A stretch of DNA of 64,000 bases from Areca catechu. Its lineage: Eukaryota; Streptophyta; Magnoliopsida; Arecales; Arecaceae. A program made the translations under genes and the position numbers. The notes under the pieces are model-generated. The model searched no databases. It had not been told where the DNA came from and worked only from the letters and a program-made list of their open reading frames with translations. How positions within the stretch are numbered: position 1 is the first letter of the stretch; each line of letters begins with the position of its first letter. Positions 1 through 12,248 of the stretch are shown here, piece by piece. The stretch spans positions 140,568,541 to 140,632,540 of the forward strand of contig CM038053.1 of the NCBI GenBank assembly GCA_021397845.1, read 5' to 3'.

Positions 1-47
1 TCTCTATCAGAAATAATGGTTTTTGGTAACCCGTGGAGTCTGATTAC

Positions 48-3000
48 TTAATCAAGAAAGAGTTTGGCTATCCTAGAGGCATCGGAAGTTTGGGAGCAAG
101 GTATGAAATGGGCCATTTTTGAAAACCGGTCGACCACCACAAAGATTGAATCATGTTTTCGAATGGTCTTGGGTAATCCTAGAACAAAGTCCATGCTTAG
201 ATCCTGCCATGGACACTCAGGTACAGGTAATGGAGTGTATAGCCCGGTATTCTTCTTTTGTTGCTTTGCAACTGCACATGTCCTACATCGGGCTACAAGG
301 TTTGCTACTTGTTTCTTACGATCTGGCCAGTAAAATTGTTCCTCAACAGCCAAGATAGTCTTGTTTCGTCCAAAGTGGCCAGCCAAACCTCCCGCATGTA
401 TCTCCCAAACTAAAAAATCTCTTAAGGAGGTTCTTGGGATGCAAAGCCTATTCTCTCTAAAATGATAACCATCTAGAAGGGTATAGTCACTATGATCACT
501 AGATGGTCCTTGATGCAAAACCTGATAAATTTCATAAAAATCTGGACAGGTTTCGTACTGCTCTTTAAGTCTTTCAAAACCTATGACTTCAGTACTGACT
601 GAAGTTAAAAGTAACGTTCTACGACTTAGGGCATCAGCTACCTTATTATCGGTTCCTGATTGATGCTTTAGGACAAACGTATAGGATTGGATGTACTTTA
701 CCCATTTGGCATGCCTAGGGTTTAGTTTCTTTTGGGAACTCAAAAACCTAAGGGCTTCATGGTCTGAAAATAAAACAAATTCTTGCGGTAGGAGATAATG
801 CCTCCAATACCATAATGCTTGCACTACTGCATAAAGCTCCCGATCATATGTGGAGTATTTCTTCCTGGCTTCATTCAATTTCTCACTAAAGAATGCTACG
901 GGATGGTTCTCTTGACTCAGAACTCCACCAATACCTACTATCGAAGCATCGCATGCTACTTCAAAGACCTTAGAAAAATCGGGTAGTCTTAAGACTGGTG
1001 CTTGGGTCATCTTATCTTTGATGTGAAGGAAGGCCTTATCAGATGACTTCGTCCATTCAAAGTGGCCCTTCCTAATACAATCCGTGATAGGAGCAACTAT
1101 GGTGCTAAACCCTCTAATAAATCTTCGACAAAACGTAGCGAGGCCATGAAAACTTCTTACTTCGTGAATATTATTGGGTGTTGGCCACTCTACAATTGCC
1201 TTAACCTTCTCAGGGTCAGCGGATACTCCTTCAAGGGTCACAACAAATCCTAGGAAGATAACTCTAGTAGTCATGAAAGCACATTTCTTTAGATTGGCGT
1301 AGAGGTTATCTTTCCTAAGTGCTAAACATACCTGCCTCAGATGTTGTTGATGATCTTCTCTAGTCCTACTATAGATAAGTATGTCGTCAAAGTAAACGAC
1401 AACAAATTTTCCAATAAAGGCTCGTAGGACTTGGTTCATGATTTGCATAAAAGTGCTAGGGGCGTTTGATAACCCAAAAGGCATGACTACCCATTCAAAT
1501 AACCCGTCCTTAGTTTTAAAGGCAGTTTTCCATTCATCCTCTGGTCTGATCCTAACTTGGTGATAGCCACTCTTCAGGTCAATCTTAGAAAATATAGTTG
1601 CACCGGCCATCATATCTAACATATCATCCAAGCAGGGGATGGGAAACCTATACTTCACCGTGATTTTATTTATGGCACGACTATCAACACACATTCTCCA
1701 TGTGCCATCTTTCTTAGGGGTAAGTAAGGTTAGGACTGCGCATGGACTCAAACTCTCCCTAATGAATCCTTTCTTTAGGAGTTCTCCTACTTGACGTTGT
1801 AATTCTTGGTGCTCTGTAGGGTTCATTCTATAATGGGGAAGGTTCGGTAGGGTTGCTCTGGGGACTAAGTCTATTGCATGTTGTATATCTCTAAGAGGTG
1901 GGAGTTGGTCGGGCAAGTCATCGGGGAACACGTCTTTGAACTCCTCTAGCACTTCACTGACTTCTGGAGGTTGTTCTTTTGAAAGAGGTTCTTGATGATC
2001 CTTAATGGTCAAAATCCAAACAGGTGACCCATTGCTAATTTCTTTCTCCATTTCTCTAGCAGTGATCACGTTTATCCCCTTTTTCTTATCACTCAATTGG
2101 CTTGATCCTCTCTTAATGCGGTTCTTAGGTGGAGAAGAATGGATTACAATCTTCTTTCTATTATGAGTAAACGAGCACGAATTAGAACGACCATAGAGTG
2201 TTACGTCAAGATCGTACAACCATGGTCGGCCTAAAATTATGCTACTTACTCTCATTGGAAGTACATCACACCATACTTTCTCCAGGTAAGATTGGAACTG
2301 AATGGTTACTAGGCACCTAAACTTAATAGAAATCATGGTTGAGTCTATCCAGGATACCTTATAGGGATTAGGATGGGGTACGGTGGGCAATCCTAGGTTT
2401 TTAACTGTATTGGTGGATATGGCATTGACACAGCTACCACTATCTAAAATGACTTTGCATACTTTCTCACCTATCTTAATAAATGTCTGTAGGATGCTAG
2501 TCCTATGCCAATCTTCTTGGGTTTTAGCTTGGGTGAGAATACACCTAACCACTCCTAATAGATCTTGGTCTACCAGGACTTCCTCATCCTCATACTCTTC
2601 AGCCAAGTTCTCATCTGCCTGGTATACTTCCTCAAATTCACCTTGGGATTCTACGGCTTCCTCTTCTACTTCCCCTATGTGTAGGGCTCTATTAGGATAG
2701 TTGCTAGAATAGTGACCCACTTTGTTACACTTGAAACATGCGTTTGGAGTTCTTTGGGTCTTAGGTGTTTTTCCCTTGTCATCTCTTCGGGTCACAGGCA
2801 CATTAGGATTGGGTCGGTTGAATCTAGGCTGATTGGATCCTGACTGCTGATAAGGTGCACTAGTCCTAGGGGCTTCGGGCCTACGATAGACTGGACCTCT
2901 ATGGAATCTCTCAGCATCCCTAGCTATCTGATAGGCAAATTCTAGGTCATGTACCTCTCGCATGAACAATTCTCTTTGAATTTCTTCCCTCAGTCCGGCT

Positions 3001-3904
3001 CTAAATCTAGACAAGGTCACCGACTCAGATTCATCAACATTGCACCTCATAACGAATTCGTCAAACTTCGCTATGTACTCTGCGACACTCCTATTTCCTT
3101 GAGTAAGTCTTTGCCATTGATCTAGGAGTCTTTGGTGGTAGGACATAGGAAGGTATTTCTCCCTAAGCCTAAGTTTCATAGCTCGCCAGGTCACTATGGG
3201 CACATCACCTCTCTGTCTAGTGAGTCTCTCAACGTTTCCCCAATATAACCTAGCTTGGCACACAAGTTTAAGCTTTGCAAACTTACACTTGCGCTCTTCA
3301 CTCATCTCAAACCAGTCAAAATACTGGTCCATCTCACCTTCCCAATCAATGTAGATCTTTGGATCTAAAATTCTATCAAAGGTGGGAGCTTCCAGCCTAA
3401 TGTTCTTCATGGTTCGGTCATCTTGATCAAAGTGAATTGGGGTGGGTCTCCTGACATTGGGTTCATAGTTAGGCTCATGATGGAATCTCCTTGGGTTGGG
3501 CTCGATGGTTTGATCAGGGTGGGGTCCTCTAGTAATTGGATCATAAAACTGATCTTGGGGAGCTCTCCTAGGGTTTGTTTCGTAGAGAGGGTTTTGATAT
3601 GGAATCCTTCTAGGGTTCAATGGGGTCTCGAGTTCAGGTGCAAGACTAGGCTCAGGCTCAGTCTAGGCTTCATGATTGCTTTCACGGGTTCTAGCCTCTA
3701 ACTGATCCAACCTAGTAGTGATGTGGGCTAACTGCTCATTCATGTCTTGGTTGGTTTGTGCCACATTCTGATTTGTTTGGGCCAATTGCTCAGTTAAACT
3801 CTTAGTCAGTTGGGCCACTTGATCAAATTCCCTAAGTTTTGGTCCATGGCTACACTTGACTGGGCTTGGATTGGTGAATACGGTGTCTCTGCTCTAGTTG
3901 TCAT
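48..3904 (-). pseudogene. gag-pol: Gyp1 gag-pol polyprotein (near-intact, broken at both ends)
   Basis: The uninterrupted part, 48-3620, encodes 1190 residues. The gag capsid-like domain lies at about residues 75-240. The zinc knuckle near 295 reads CFKCNKVGHYSSNY, with Tyr in place of the last Cys. Aspartic protease VILDSGSC is near 395, RT with catalytic YFDDI near 743, and RNase H (CDASIVGIGG) near 890. The integrase HHCC finger starts near 1075 and the first core Asp (SMDFVLG) is near 1144. Gag really starts upstream at the ATG at 3904 (MTTRAE), but that N-terminal coil is broken by a frameshift near 3838 and a stop near 3664. A stop at about position 48 replaces a conserved Glu of the integrase core; the frame continues beyond it to the window edge (GLPKTIISDR). 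The product would supply particles, reverse transcription and integration. Confidence 0.9.
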
Positions 3905-4919
3905 GCATGCAAATGGACTCAAGTTCGAGCTAAGGTTTCCTAGACCTAGAGCACAAATTATAAGTTTAATTAAGTGAACCAACTAGCTAGTAGTACTTAT
4001 GGGACTTAGCCAGGAAGGTGGAGGGGAGTGAAGGTCCCTGATTGCCAACCTTAGACACCAATCTGAGATTGGCCAGGTAGGCGGACCAAATCATAAGCCC
4101 TGATGCACCAATCCTAGACACCAAGCCAATAAGCACACACCAATTAGCTGACACAGTTAACTTGACCCTAACCTGAACCCAATTTGTTGGTGTCCCTAAC
4201 CCACTAGGGCAATTAACGTTCTACTCAATTTTAATTAATGGGCTGGGATCGATATGCTGGTTGGTGATTTTTGGGCTAGGGACAGGTGATGAAACCTGGA
4301 CCCTATGTCAAATTGATGCCCTAAATTTGATTTCCCATAAGATGAATGAAATGCAAAGGTGCTGCAGAAGTGTGTTGCAGTTTGAAAGTGGTGTGGAAAA
4401 CATGATGAAAAAAATGTCCAAAAGTTCTGAAAAATTCACAGAGGATTCCTAACTTATATGTTTCAATGAAGATAAAAGAAATTTTAAAACTAAAATCTAT
4501 ACTACTCTAAGCAGATCCTACAAATGAAGATAAATAAAAAGGACAGAACAGAACCCTAATGACAATGTCGAACTGCAGAGATTTTTATTTTTTTTATGAT
4601 TTTTTTCTGATGATGAAACTTAATATGGTGATAACTGACTTAAAAAGGAACAAGAAAAAAAATATTTCAATAAAAAATTAGTGAATTGCCTTTGGAGTTG
4701 CAGATGGATTACAGTAAATAGATGCAAATTTTCAGAAAACAGAACCTAATCAAACAAGTGCAATGGCTTATCCAAAACTTCAATCTAAAAATTCATGTCT
4801 GGCCAGGGGCTCATTATTCCCATGGTCGTGACAGTGTACTGGAGTACACCCGCTTAGGCGGCATGAATTTTAGATCTTGCTTGGATTTAAAGAGAACTGT
4901 TCTACCCTAATGCAACCAT
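3905..4919 (-). other. Gyp1 5' leader (untranslated)
   Basis: About 1 kb between primer site and gag start, without a credible ORF. It carries a block also found in the NA11 leader: GCCCTAGTGGG..TAGGGACA near 4185-4215 and CGCCTACCTGGCCAATC near 4058-4090 (sense orientation). The rest is AT-rich and unremarkable. Confidence 0.7.
4058..4072 (-). promoter_or_regulatory. Leader palindrome, candidate RNA dimer/packaging site
   Basis: In sense orientation the sequence is CCAATCTCAGATTGG, a perfect 7+1+7 palindrome. The matching site in NA11 (56359-56373) is CCAATCACTGATTGG. There both the seventh base and its partner have changed, so self-complementarity is kept. Function is inferred only. Confidence 0.4.
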
Positions 4920-4931
4920 GCTCTGATACCA
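4920..4931 (-). other. Primer binding site of Gyp1
   Basis: Sense sequence TGGTATCAGAGC, complementary to the 3' end of plant initiator tRNA-Met. It lies 3 nt inside the LTR edge and fixes the element's orientation and 5' LTR. Confidence 0.9.
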
Positions 4932-4934
4932 AGA

Positions 4935-6278
4935 TGATACGGCAAGCATATGATTAATGTTTTGAATATGGTTTGTAGAGCAATGAAACCTAATTACACT
5001 AGCATTCTACTCATCATAATAAGACTTAAGGATTATAAGAAATTGGACTTTTACTTGATTAGACACAATCCTAAACTAAGAAGGAAGAAGATCTAGACAA
5101 TAGGGGCTAATGATTGTGGACTTACCTTGATGAGCTTTCCAACCTTCTTTTGATTCATACCTTGAAACTACCAATGCTCAGAACTGAAGAACCTGGATAA
5201 CAGAGATCAGAATCCTAGACTTGGGGCTTCAGCTTGTTGGTTCTTTGTCAAGGTGAACCCAACCTACAACTCAAAGACTTCAAAGGACCCTGCAATGAAG
5301 ATCAAAGTTAAAGAAGAAGGATAGGAACATATAGAAGGGATGGGAGAGTTTATGAACTAAGAACAGAATTTTGAGAAGATCTGGCCGACTCCAATGCCTT
5401 CACTTGACCTTGGAAGATGCTTTGCTAGGGGAAAAGAATGGCTTTGGCGTGGAGGAAGAGGATGGGAAACTTTCACATAAGAAAAAAAATACAAGACAAC
5501 TTCTACTTCCAAAATTTCAACTTCAATTTTCATTCATTCCCAAAATCAATCTCTTTTACAATGGGCGTCCAAGGCTTTTAATAGTCACACAAAGCTAGCT
5601 TTTGAAATTTAAAAACTCCCCAAATCTAGGAGGATTACAAGGGGGGTTGGAGGATTTGGTGGAGAGTTTGGAGGGATGTGGGGGGGGTTGGAGGATTTGG
5701 TGGAGGACTTGGAGGGATGTGGCCAACCTCCTTGAATTTGAATCTCCCTTGTTGGCGCCCAAAGGGTGATGAGGTGGCTGGTGAAGTGGCACCTGATGAC
5801 GTGGCATGGTGAGGTGGTCTTCTACTTGGATAAGAATGACATGTGGCGCCCAGTGGTCCTAGTTGATGGTCCTTTTCTCTTGCTTGGTTGATGTGTCTTC
5901 TCTTCTTCATGTGGTCAAATTCTGGAGTCCAGAATTTGAGTCTTGTTGCTGGCTTTCATGGCATTAAGACTTGATTAGACTTAACTCAACTGAATTAGAC
6001 TTAACTTAACTGAACTGACTTGACTGACCTAGACTTTAAAACTTGAAATGGACTTACAGGAAATGAAATTTTAAAAGTAATTATAGGACTTAATAAACAC
6101 TCTTGATTTGAAACTCAAAATTAATTACAGGACTCTTGAAAAGGAAATGACTCTTGAAAATAAAATATTTTTGAACTAAAGGATACAAGGTAACCTAATT
6201 ATCTTCGATCCAAATTGGGATAAGGCTAACCTTGTTGGAGTGAAGTTTCTTTCGGCTTCTGGTGTCCACACCACACCA
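4935..6278 (-). repeat. LTR between Gyp1 and Gyp2
   Basis: Begins TGATACGG and ends CACCA, so TG..CA bounded (1344 bp). On its left lies the Gyp1 primer site. On its right lies the purine tract and the end of the Gyp2 chromodomain frame (ATTCTCC boundary). It serves as 5' LTR for Gyp1 and sits where the 3' LTR of Gyp2 should be. By eye it does not resemble the LTR at 25223-26696. Small ORFs inside it look accidental. Confidence 0.75.
5641..5722. repeat. Two-copy 41-bp tandem duplication inside LTR
   Basis: Two adjacent G-rich units of about 41 bp starting GGGGGGTTGGAGGATTTGG, nearly identical apart from a few substitutions. It makes this part of the LTR strongly strand-asymmetric in G. Confidence 0.8.
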
Positions 6279-7671
6279 ATTCTCCTGGGTTGGGAGAAAC
6301 TTGACCCTATTGAGTAAGGGTTGAATTGGCTTTGGTATTCCTTAAGAAGGTTGGGGTCGAGGTGCTGCAAGTCCTCTCGGGTAATCCATGAATCATCGGA
6401 CTCTGGTCGGCCTTGCTAATGGATCAAGTAATGCTGATAGCCTTTGCCCCGGGTTGTGATAGCTTGATCATCCAGGATACGCTCGATCCATTCTCCTCTC
6501 TCATGTATAATTGGATGTGGACACTCAGGGTCGGGTTCACTCTCAAAGGATAGACAAGCCTAAATGGCTCGCTAGGTGTGGTTGCCGGTTCCCTATACTC
6601 AACTAAGTCTGAGATATTGAAAGTCGAGCTAATGCCATAATCCAGGGATAGCTCAAGCACATAGGCATTAGGGCCAACTCTTCTTATAACTTTAAAGGGG
6701 CCAGCTCCATGAGCATGAAGTTTCTTTAACAGTTCCTGGTGGAAACCATTTAGGCCTAAGCCTAATTATTACAGAATCCCTTATTTTGAATTCTTTGGCT
6801 CACTTTCAGGAATCATCCAATTTCTTGTATGTGTTATTACTTAAATTAATTTTCTGGCTAATCTCCTGATGCATGTCTCTAATATGCTGTGCAAATGATT
6901 CTACAGACTTTGAGACTCGTGCATGGATGGGTAGGGGAATCAGATCGAGATGGTGATTAGGTTTGTATCCATTGACAACCTCGAATGACTTTTGCCTATG
7001 GTCCTATTCACTGAGCTATTATAGGCAAATTCAGCTCGAGGTAAGAGAAGGTCCCAATTTCCAGTATGCTCACCTACCAGGCATCTTAGCAGGTTCCCTA
7101 GGTTGTGGTTGACTACCTCAGTTTGGCCATCAATCTGTGGGTGGTAGGCAGTGAAAAATTTGAGCTTGGTTCCTAGTAAGTGCCAAAGGGAAACAGATAT
7201 CCCTATCGGACACTATGGTTTTGGGAAGGCCATGTAACCAACCACATGATCAAGGAACAGTTTGGCCACCTTGGAAGCATCTAAGGTCTGAGAACAGGAT
7301 ATAAAGTGAGCCATTTTAGAGAACCTATCAACCACTACACAAATTGAATCATGTTTCCTCAAGGTCTTAGGTAACCCTACCATAAAGTCCATGCTAAGAT
7401 CCTGCCAAGGGCGACTAGGTACGGGCAGAGAGGTGTACAGACCAGTGTTTTGCTTCTACTATTTTGCGACAGCATAAATTCGACACCTGGAAATAATGTG
7501 GGCTACATCCCTCTTTAGGCTTAGCCAAAAGAATTGGTCTTCTACTACTAGAATGGTCTTTTTCCTATCAAAGTGACCAACTAGACCTTCTGCATGGGTT
7601 TCCCAAACTAAGAATTTCCTAAGTAAAGTCCTGGGAATGCATAACCTATTTCCTGTAAAACGGTAACCATC
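6279..7671 (-). pseudogene. pol: Gyp2 integrase and chromodomain (decayed)
   Basis: Reading leftwards: integrase core from about 7620, including the conserved WHLLGTKLKF stretch near 7155-7185, then the integrase C-terminal region and, near 6300-6660, the chromodomain frame ending QSQFNPYSIGSS. The ISDLVEYREP segment is at 6570-6620. Many frameshifts and stops. The end of the frame runs through the purine tract into the LTR. The chromodomain family is known to bind histone marks and direct integration; that is family knowledge, not shown here. Confidence 0.75.
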
Positions 7672-8876
7672 CTAGAGGGTGTACTTAATATGGGCACTAG
7701 ATGGCTCTTGTCTCATAGACTGGAAGATTTCATCGAAGTCAAGACAGGATTCATATTGCTCTTTCAATTGGTCAAATCCTATAACCTCAATTCTAACAGT
7801 ATTCAGTAGCAGGGCACGACGGCTAAGAGCATCAGCTACCTTATTCTCGGTACCAGCACGATGTTTAAGCATAAAGGTATAGGCTTGGATATACTCTATC
7901 CACTTAGCGTGCCTAGGATTTAATCTTTTCTGGGAGTTCAGGAACCAGAGTGCTTCATGATCAGAAAAAAGAATAAATTCTTGGGATAGTAGGTAATGTC
8001 TCCAGTACCTAAGGGCTTGAACGAATGCATAAAACTCCTTATCGTAGGTCAAGTACTTAATTTTGGCCTCATTGAGTTTCTCGCTAAAGAAGGCCACAGG
8101 GTGATTTTCTTGACTAAGTACTCCTCCAATGCCTACTCTCGAAGCATCACAAGCAATCTTAAAGACTTTAGAAAAATCATGAAATCTTAGAATAGGTGCT
8201 TGTAACATTTTATCCTTAATCTCTAGGAAGGCTTTATCAGTAGCTTTGGTCCATTGAAAGTTTTCCTTCCTAATGCAGTCGGTGATGGGTGCCATGATGG
8301 AACTAAATCCCCGAATAAATCTTCTATAGAAGGTGGCTAATCCATGGAAACTATGATTGTCATGGACACTAGTAGGGATGGCCACTCAGCTATGGATTTA
8401 ACCTTTTCAGGATCAGATGAAACTCTTTCGGGGGTGACTACGAAGCCTAGGAAGATAACCCTATATGTCATGAACTTACACTTCTTGGGGTTGGGATAAA
8501 GGCTATTCTTCCTAAGGGTCTGACAGACTAGCTTGAGGTAGTTAAGGTGGTCTTCCTTGGTCCTGCTGTATACCAAAATGTCATTGAAGTATACCACTAC
8601 AAATTTTCCAGTAAACTCTTTCTGGACCTGGGTTATGAACCTCATAAATGTGCTGGGTGCATTTGAGAGCCCAAAAGGCATTACTACCCATTCGAATAGA
8701 CCATCCTTAGTCTTAAACGTGGTCTTCCACTCATCCCCAGGTCTGATCCTAATTTGATGATAGCCACTCTTAATATCATGGAAAAGATTGTGGCATCGGC
8801 CATCATGTCTAGCATGTCATCTAAACGAGAGAGATGGGAAACCTATATTTCATCATGATTTTTTGATGGCTTTGCT
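7672..8876 (-). pseudogene. pol: Gyp2 RNase H and RT C-terminal half
   Basis: 7672-8385 encodes RNase H (ACDASRVGIGGVLSQE, then YDKEFYAFVQALRYWR and SDHEALWFLNSQ), followed by the linker to integrase. 8337-8681 overlaps in another frame and encodes the RT palm, where the usual YFDDI box reads YFNDI. That Asp to Asn change would by itself abolish RT catalysis. The RT frame degenerates toward 8876, where Solo4 begins. Confidence 0.85.
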
Positions 8877-11241
8877 TGTTGGCCATCATGGCTCTGATTG
8901 TGTCCCAAAACCAATCGCTTGGGTTGTAGACGGTTGAGCTAAGTATTGTACTCTTTCTTCGAATTAATAAAATATTATTTTTGGTAGCTCATCACATATT
9001 GTATTTCCCTGAAATGAACTCTTTCCATGTGATGAAGTCCTTAGGACTACACTGACTTCGATATAGAGAGGATGTATCGAGTGGTCCTTAAACCTTGTTC
9101 ACAACCAAAGGATATATTGTACTGGACGGCAACATATCAAGTATAGGTTGTTGTAGTTCACATCGTTTGGTTGTCCTCTTGACCAAATGAGTATGGTGAC
9201 ACTGATGTGATCTACAAGTGGGATATGTGATATCTCATTGAACGTGACTCCGTACAGCCCCTTTCTGCCAAAGGGATACTCACGATTGGATATGGGTATA
9301 TGTGTCCCTTCGACCTGAGGTCATCATGGTAGCTTGCAAGCAACTCCCTGTGCTTTGGTACCGGACTACCCTGATTTTTAATCTGGTGATGGAAGGTTTC
9401 TGGGTACAGGCAAGTACTTGTGGAGCAGTGATGGACCAAGAAGGAATTGACCTGTCCAAACAGTTTGGATTGAATGTCTCGTAGTATCTCAATTTAGCAA
9501 ATCCTCGGCCGGGGTAGCTCCAGTGAAGAGTCACTAGGCTTGCGAGGTTGAGACACATAGTGGACTGACTCTGTCTGGGTTGGCAGCCCAATCTCAGTCG
9601 TCCTGAGCATTAGAGGTCAAAGGGATGAATTATACGGTAACCATATGCCAGAGGTTCGATAGTTTGCTCCCGCATCTTCGACCTATCCGGACGTCGGGAT
9701 CCATTGCTAGATGGTTTCCTGTGCTAGTACTAGAATTGTTCTAGTGCTACCATTTAGGTTCGAACCTATGAGGTCACACGCCACAGAGGATTACTCTCTG
9801 ATTCGGATACTGATTACGATTGGAAATCATCTCGATTTTATGGTCACAATATTTTTTGAGCACTCTTTTTCCCATCTTGCCCTTGTCCGTGTCAACTGAA
9901 AATTGTTCCGGGCTGACCAGCGCTATGCCAGTATTTTTCTGAATCAGTTTTGAACTGATTCGGAGTTCGTTTTGGCCTCCAATTGGTTGTGAATCAATTG
10001 AACCAATTTTATTAGGCTCTGACTGGTTCAATTGGATTGAACCACCGTTGGTTAATTGAACCAATAGGTTTGAACCTATTTGGTTTAAAGTTTTTTGGAC
10101 CGGTTTCTTTTGAACCGGTGTGTTTTTCTCCCAGCCGTTTTACACGGTTTTCATGCGCTAGAGGAGGCTAATCGACCGCAGTTCTTCTCCATGGGCGACG
10201 TCCCTTCTTCTCCTCCACCGGATAATTCTAACTCCCGTTTATTTGCTGGTTTAATGGAGTTGGCAACTGCTGCCTCTTGGCCTCCCCGTCTCTCCACCTC
10301 CCTCTTCCTCTGCTGCCTATATAAACCATTGCAAGTCCCCTGTTTCAGCATGTGTGTTTCAGCCGTGAAAACACTGTGACTTCTGCACCTGGCATTCTTC
10401 TTTGAGAGGTTGTGAGATCCCCAGATTGAGAGCTTAGTCTATGCTCTTATAGGTTGGGATTTGGAGAGTGTGAGGAAGGTTTTCAAGGCCCTTTTTCTTG
10501 TCCAATTGAGTGTTCAAACCCAGGACTGCAGCAAGCCCAGTTGCTGCCGTTCACTGTGGCCTAATCTTCTTTCCAGTGGCTAGTACCGCGTGTGGAGAGG
10601 GATCCGAGAGCCCCGAGCGCATCTCCCCTCTAGAGGGAGTACCCTTATACTCCTAGGAGCAAGCCACGTGAGCCGGGATCACTCCAGCTGCTCCAAATCG
10701 AAGGCCAAAGCCTGCTGCCCAGTTCTGCTGCAGAAAATCTGGCAGTAGACATTTGTGAATTTTTATAATTTCTTTGGCTGACATTTTCTTATAGCTTTCA
10801 ATTGGAGATCGAAGAGAACTTGTCCAAGTTACCGCTGCTAAAATTTGGGAACAAACGGAGGTCCGAAAGGTGGTGTTCCGATGCCATTTTTAAAGCCAAA
10901 AACAGAGCTCTTCTCAGCCCAAGGAGGAAGAAGGCTGGAATAGATTTATTCCAGGTATTCCAGTCTATTCCAGCTTTATCCCAGAGTTATTCCAGCCAGA
11001 ATAAGGTATGAAAAAATTGTTTTTAAATCATGCATGAATAGATTTTTTAATTCAAATATTTTGCAAATATTTTATATTTTCCTACATACCTATTTGTAAC
11101 TAGAATTAGATTAGTTTCTGGGCGGAGCAGATTTCCGCTGCATGGATTTTTAAAATTGTTTTTAAAATCCTTTCTGCTCCTGCAACAGTTTGTATGCCTA
11201 GTGTAGGATTATGTCATGCCACCTGCACCGGTTTCCTTTCA
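8877..11241 (+). mobile_element. Solo4: probable solo LTR (2365 bp)
   Basis: Starts TGTTGGCC and ends CTTTCA (TG..CA) with no coding region. The flanks TTGCT (8872-8876) and CTACT (11242-11246) look like a 5-bp target duplication that has since gained two transitions. Gyp2 RT sequence resumes exactly after it. A TATA box TATATAAA (10318-10325) sits about 925 bp before the end, which fits LTR layout and gives the plus strand as sense. The copia-like TGTTGG start suggests Ty1/copia, but no internal region remains to confirm. Small ORFs near 10100-10380 are not credible genes. Confidence 0.65.
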
Positions 11242-11246
11242 CTACT

Positions 11247-11332
11247 ATCGACACACATCTCTAGGTTCCACCTTTCTTAGGGGTTAGCAGTGCAGGGACT
11301 GCACAACGACTCAAGCTTTCCCTAAAAAAACC
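11247..11332 (-). pseudogene. pol: Gyp2 RT fragment between Solo4 and Tat3
   Basis: 86 bp that match the RT region just before the palm in Gyp1 and Gyp8: the CVDSRA motif, read in reverse as CTATCGACACACATC, followed by the TWKMC-type segment. It bridges the two insertions and proves that both landed in the same Gyp2 copy. Its left end holds the CTACT side of the Solo4 duplication just before it; its right end is the AAACC side of the Tat3 duplication (11328-11332). Confidence 0.85.
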
Positions 11333-12248
11333 TATTGCGGTGACTTCTCCTGGACAATTTCAGTCAGCTGTGCTGGAGTTCTCCTGTCCGATAGACCTGC
11401 AACAAAGTCCCCAAGGTGCCGGTAGTGTTCCAGCGGGGGACCCTCCGATGCCTAAGTTAGCAGGAACTTGAAGGCAACAAAATAGAGGATCAAAGAGATA
11501 GCGTAAGGAGAGGGAAGAGAGTCCTTAGCTCAAAACGGGGTTCCCTGGGCACCTTATATAGGCACATAACAGTCGAAAATCCGTTAGGGAGGAGTCCAAA
11601 AGGGACCAATCTGCCCCTAGGAGAATTTGGCGAGTGGCCACGTGGCATCCGGATAGGGCACATCATGGGAGTAGTGGAGCAGTACCGTTGATGTGGCAGG
11701 AGTCCGTTGTAATAGAAAGGGGTTTCTAGAACCCTCTGGATTCTGAAGCATGTCCGTCGGACACCGAGCGGGAAGGCCAGTCGGTCCCCCGAGGGAGGGT
11801 GTCGGTAGGATGGTGGGCCGGACCTCAGCAGGAGGGGGCCGTCGGACCTCCACTCCGGTAGGTCAGACTTCTGAAGGAGAGCAGTGGGCCGGACCTCAGC
11901 AGGAGCGGGCCGTCGGACCTCTACTCCGGTGGGTCAAACTTTCGAAGGAGAGCAGTGGGCCGGACCTCAGCAGGAGAGGGCCGTTGGACTTCCACTCCGG
12001 TGGGTTGAACTTCTGAAGGAGAGCAGTGGACCGGACCTCAGCAGGAGCGGGCCGTCGGACCTCTATTCCGGTGGCTCGGACTTCCAAAGGAGAGCAGTGG
12101 TCCAGACCTTAGCAGGACGGGCCGTCGGACCTCTACTCCGGTGGGTCAGACTTCTGCTGGGGCGTCCATTAGAGCTTTAGAGGAGCGGCCTGTTCGGACC
12201 GCAAAGAGGGGCCGATTTAGTCTGACGGTGAGCTATTAGGGTATAACA
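11333..12248 (-). repeat. Tat3 3' LTR (916 bp)
   Basis: Starts TATTGCGGTGAC, where the other LTR has TGTTGCAGTGAC, so the terminal TG has mutated to TA. It ends GGGTATAACA. A minus-strand TATA box (plus text CTTATATA, 11553-11560) and the five-unit 71-bp minisatellite lie inside. It differs in length from the 5' LTR mainly by one minisatellite unit. Confidence 0.9.
11813..12160. repeat. 71-bp minisatellite in Tat3 3' LTR, five units
   Basis: Units begin GTGGGCCGGACCTCAGCAGG at 11813, 11884, 11955, 12026 and 12097, and are GC-rich. The last unit is truncated. The same array in the 5' LTR has six units. The repeats keep plus-strand reading frames open by chance (71 is not a multiple of 3), so overlapping ORFs here are not genes. 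Confidence 0.9.

Larger units (their letters stand above)
1..6278 (-). mobile_element. Gyp1: Ty3/gypsy chromovirus, 3' part outside window
   Basis: Minus-strand LTR retrotransposon. Reading leftwards from its 5' end it has a 5' LTR (4935-6278), a tRNA-Met-type primer site (4920-4931), a leader, and one long gag-protease-RT-RNase H-integrase frame that runs off the left edge inside the integrase core. Motif content and order place it among plant chromoviruses. Its own chromodomain and 3' LTR are not in the window. The LTR touches the 3' end of Gyp2 with no intervening DNA, so the two elements share or abut at one LTR. Confidence 0.9.

Noticed and set aside
10095..10379. 94-codon ORF with TATA box upstream of a gene
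   Set aside because: The TATA box fits the LTR promoter of Solo4; the ORF ends with no domain and sits in an LTR.
11617..12180. Overlapping ORFs on both strands
   Set aside because: They arise from the 71-bp GC-rich repeat in the LTR; the reading frame changes with each unit.
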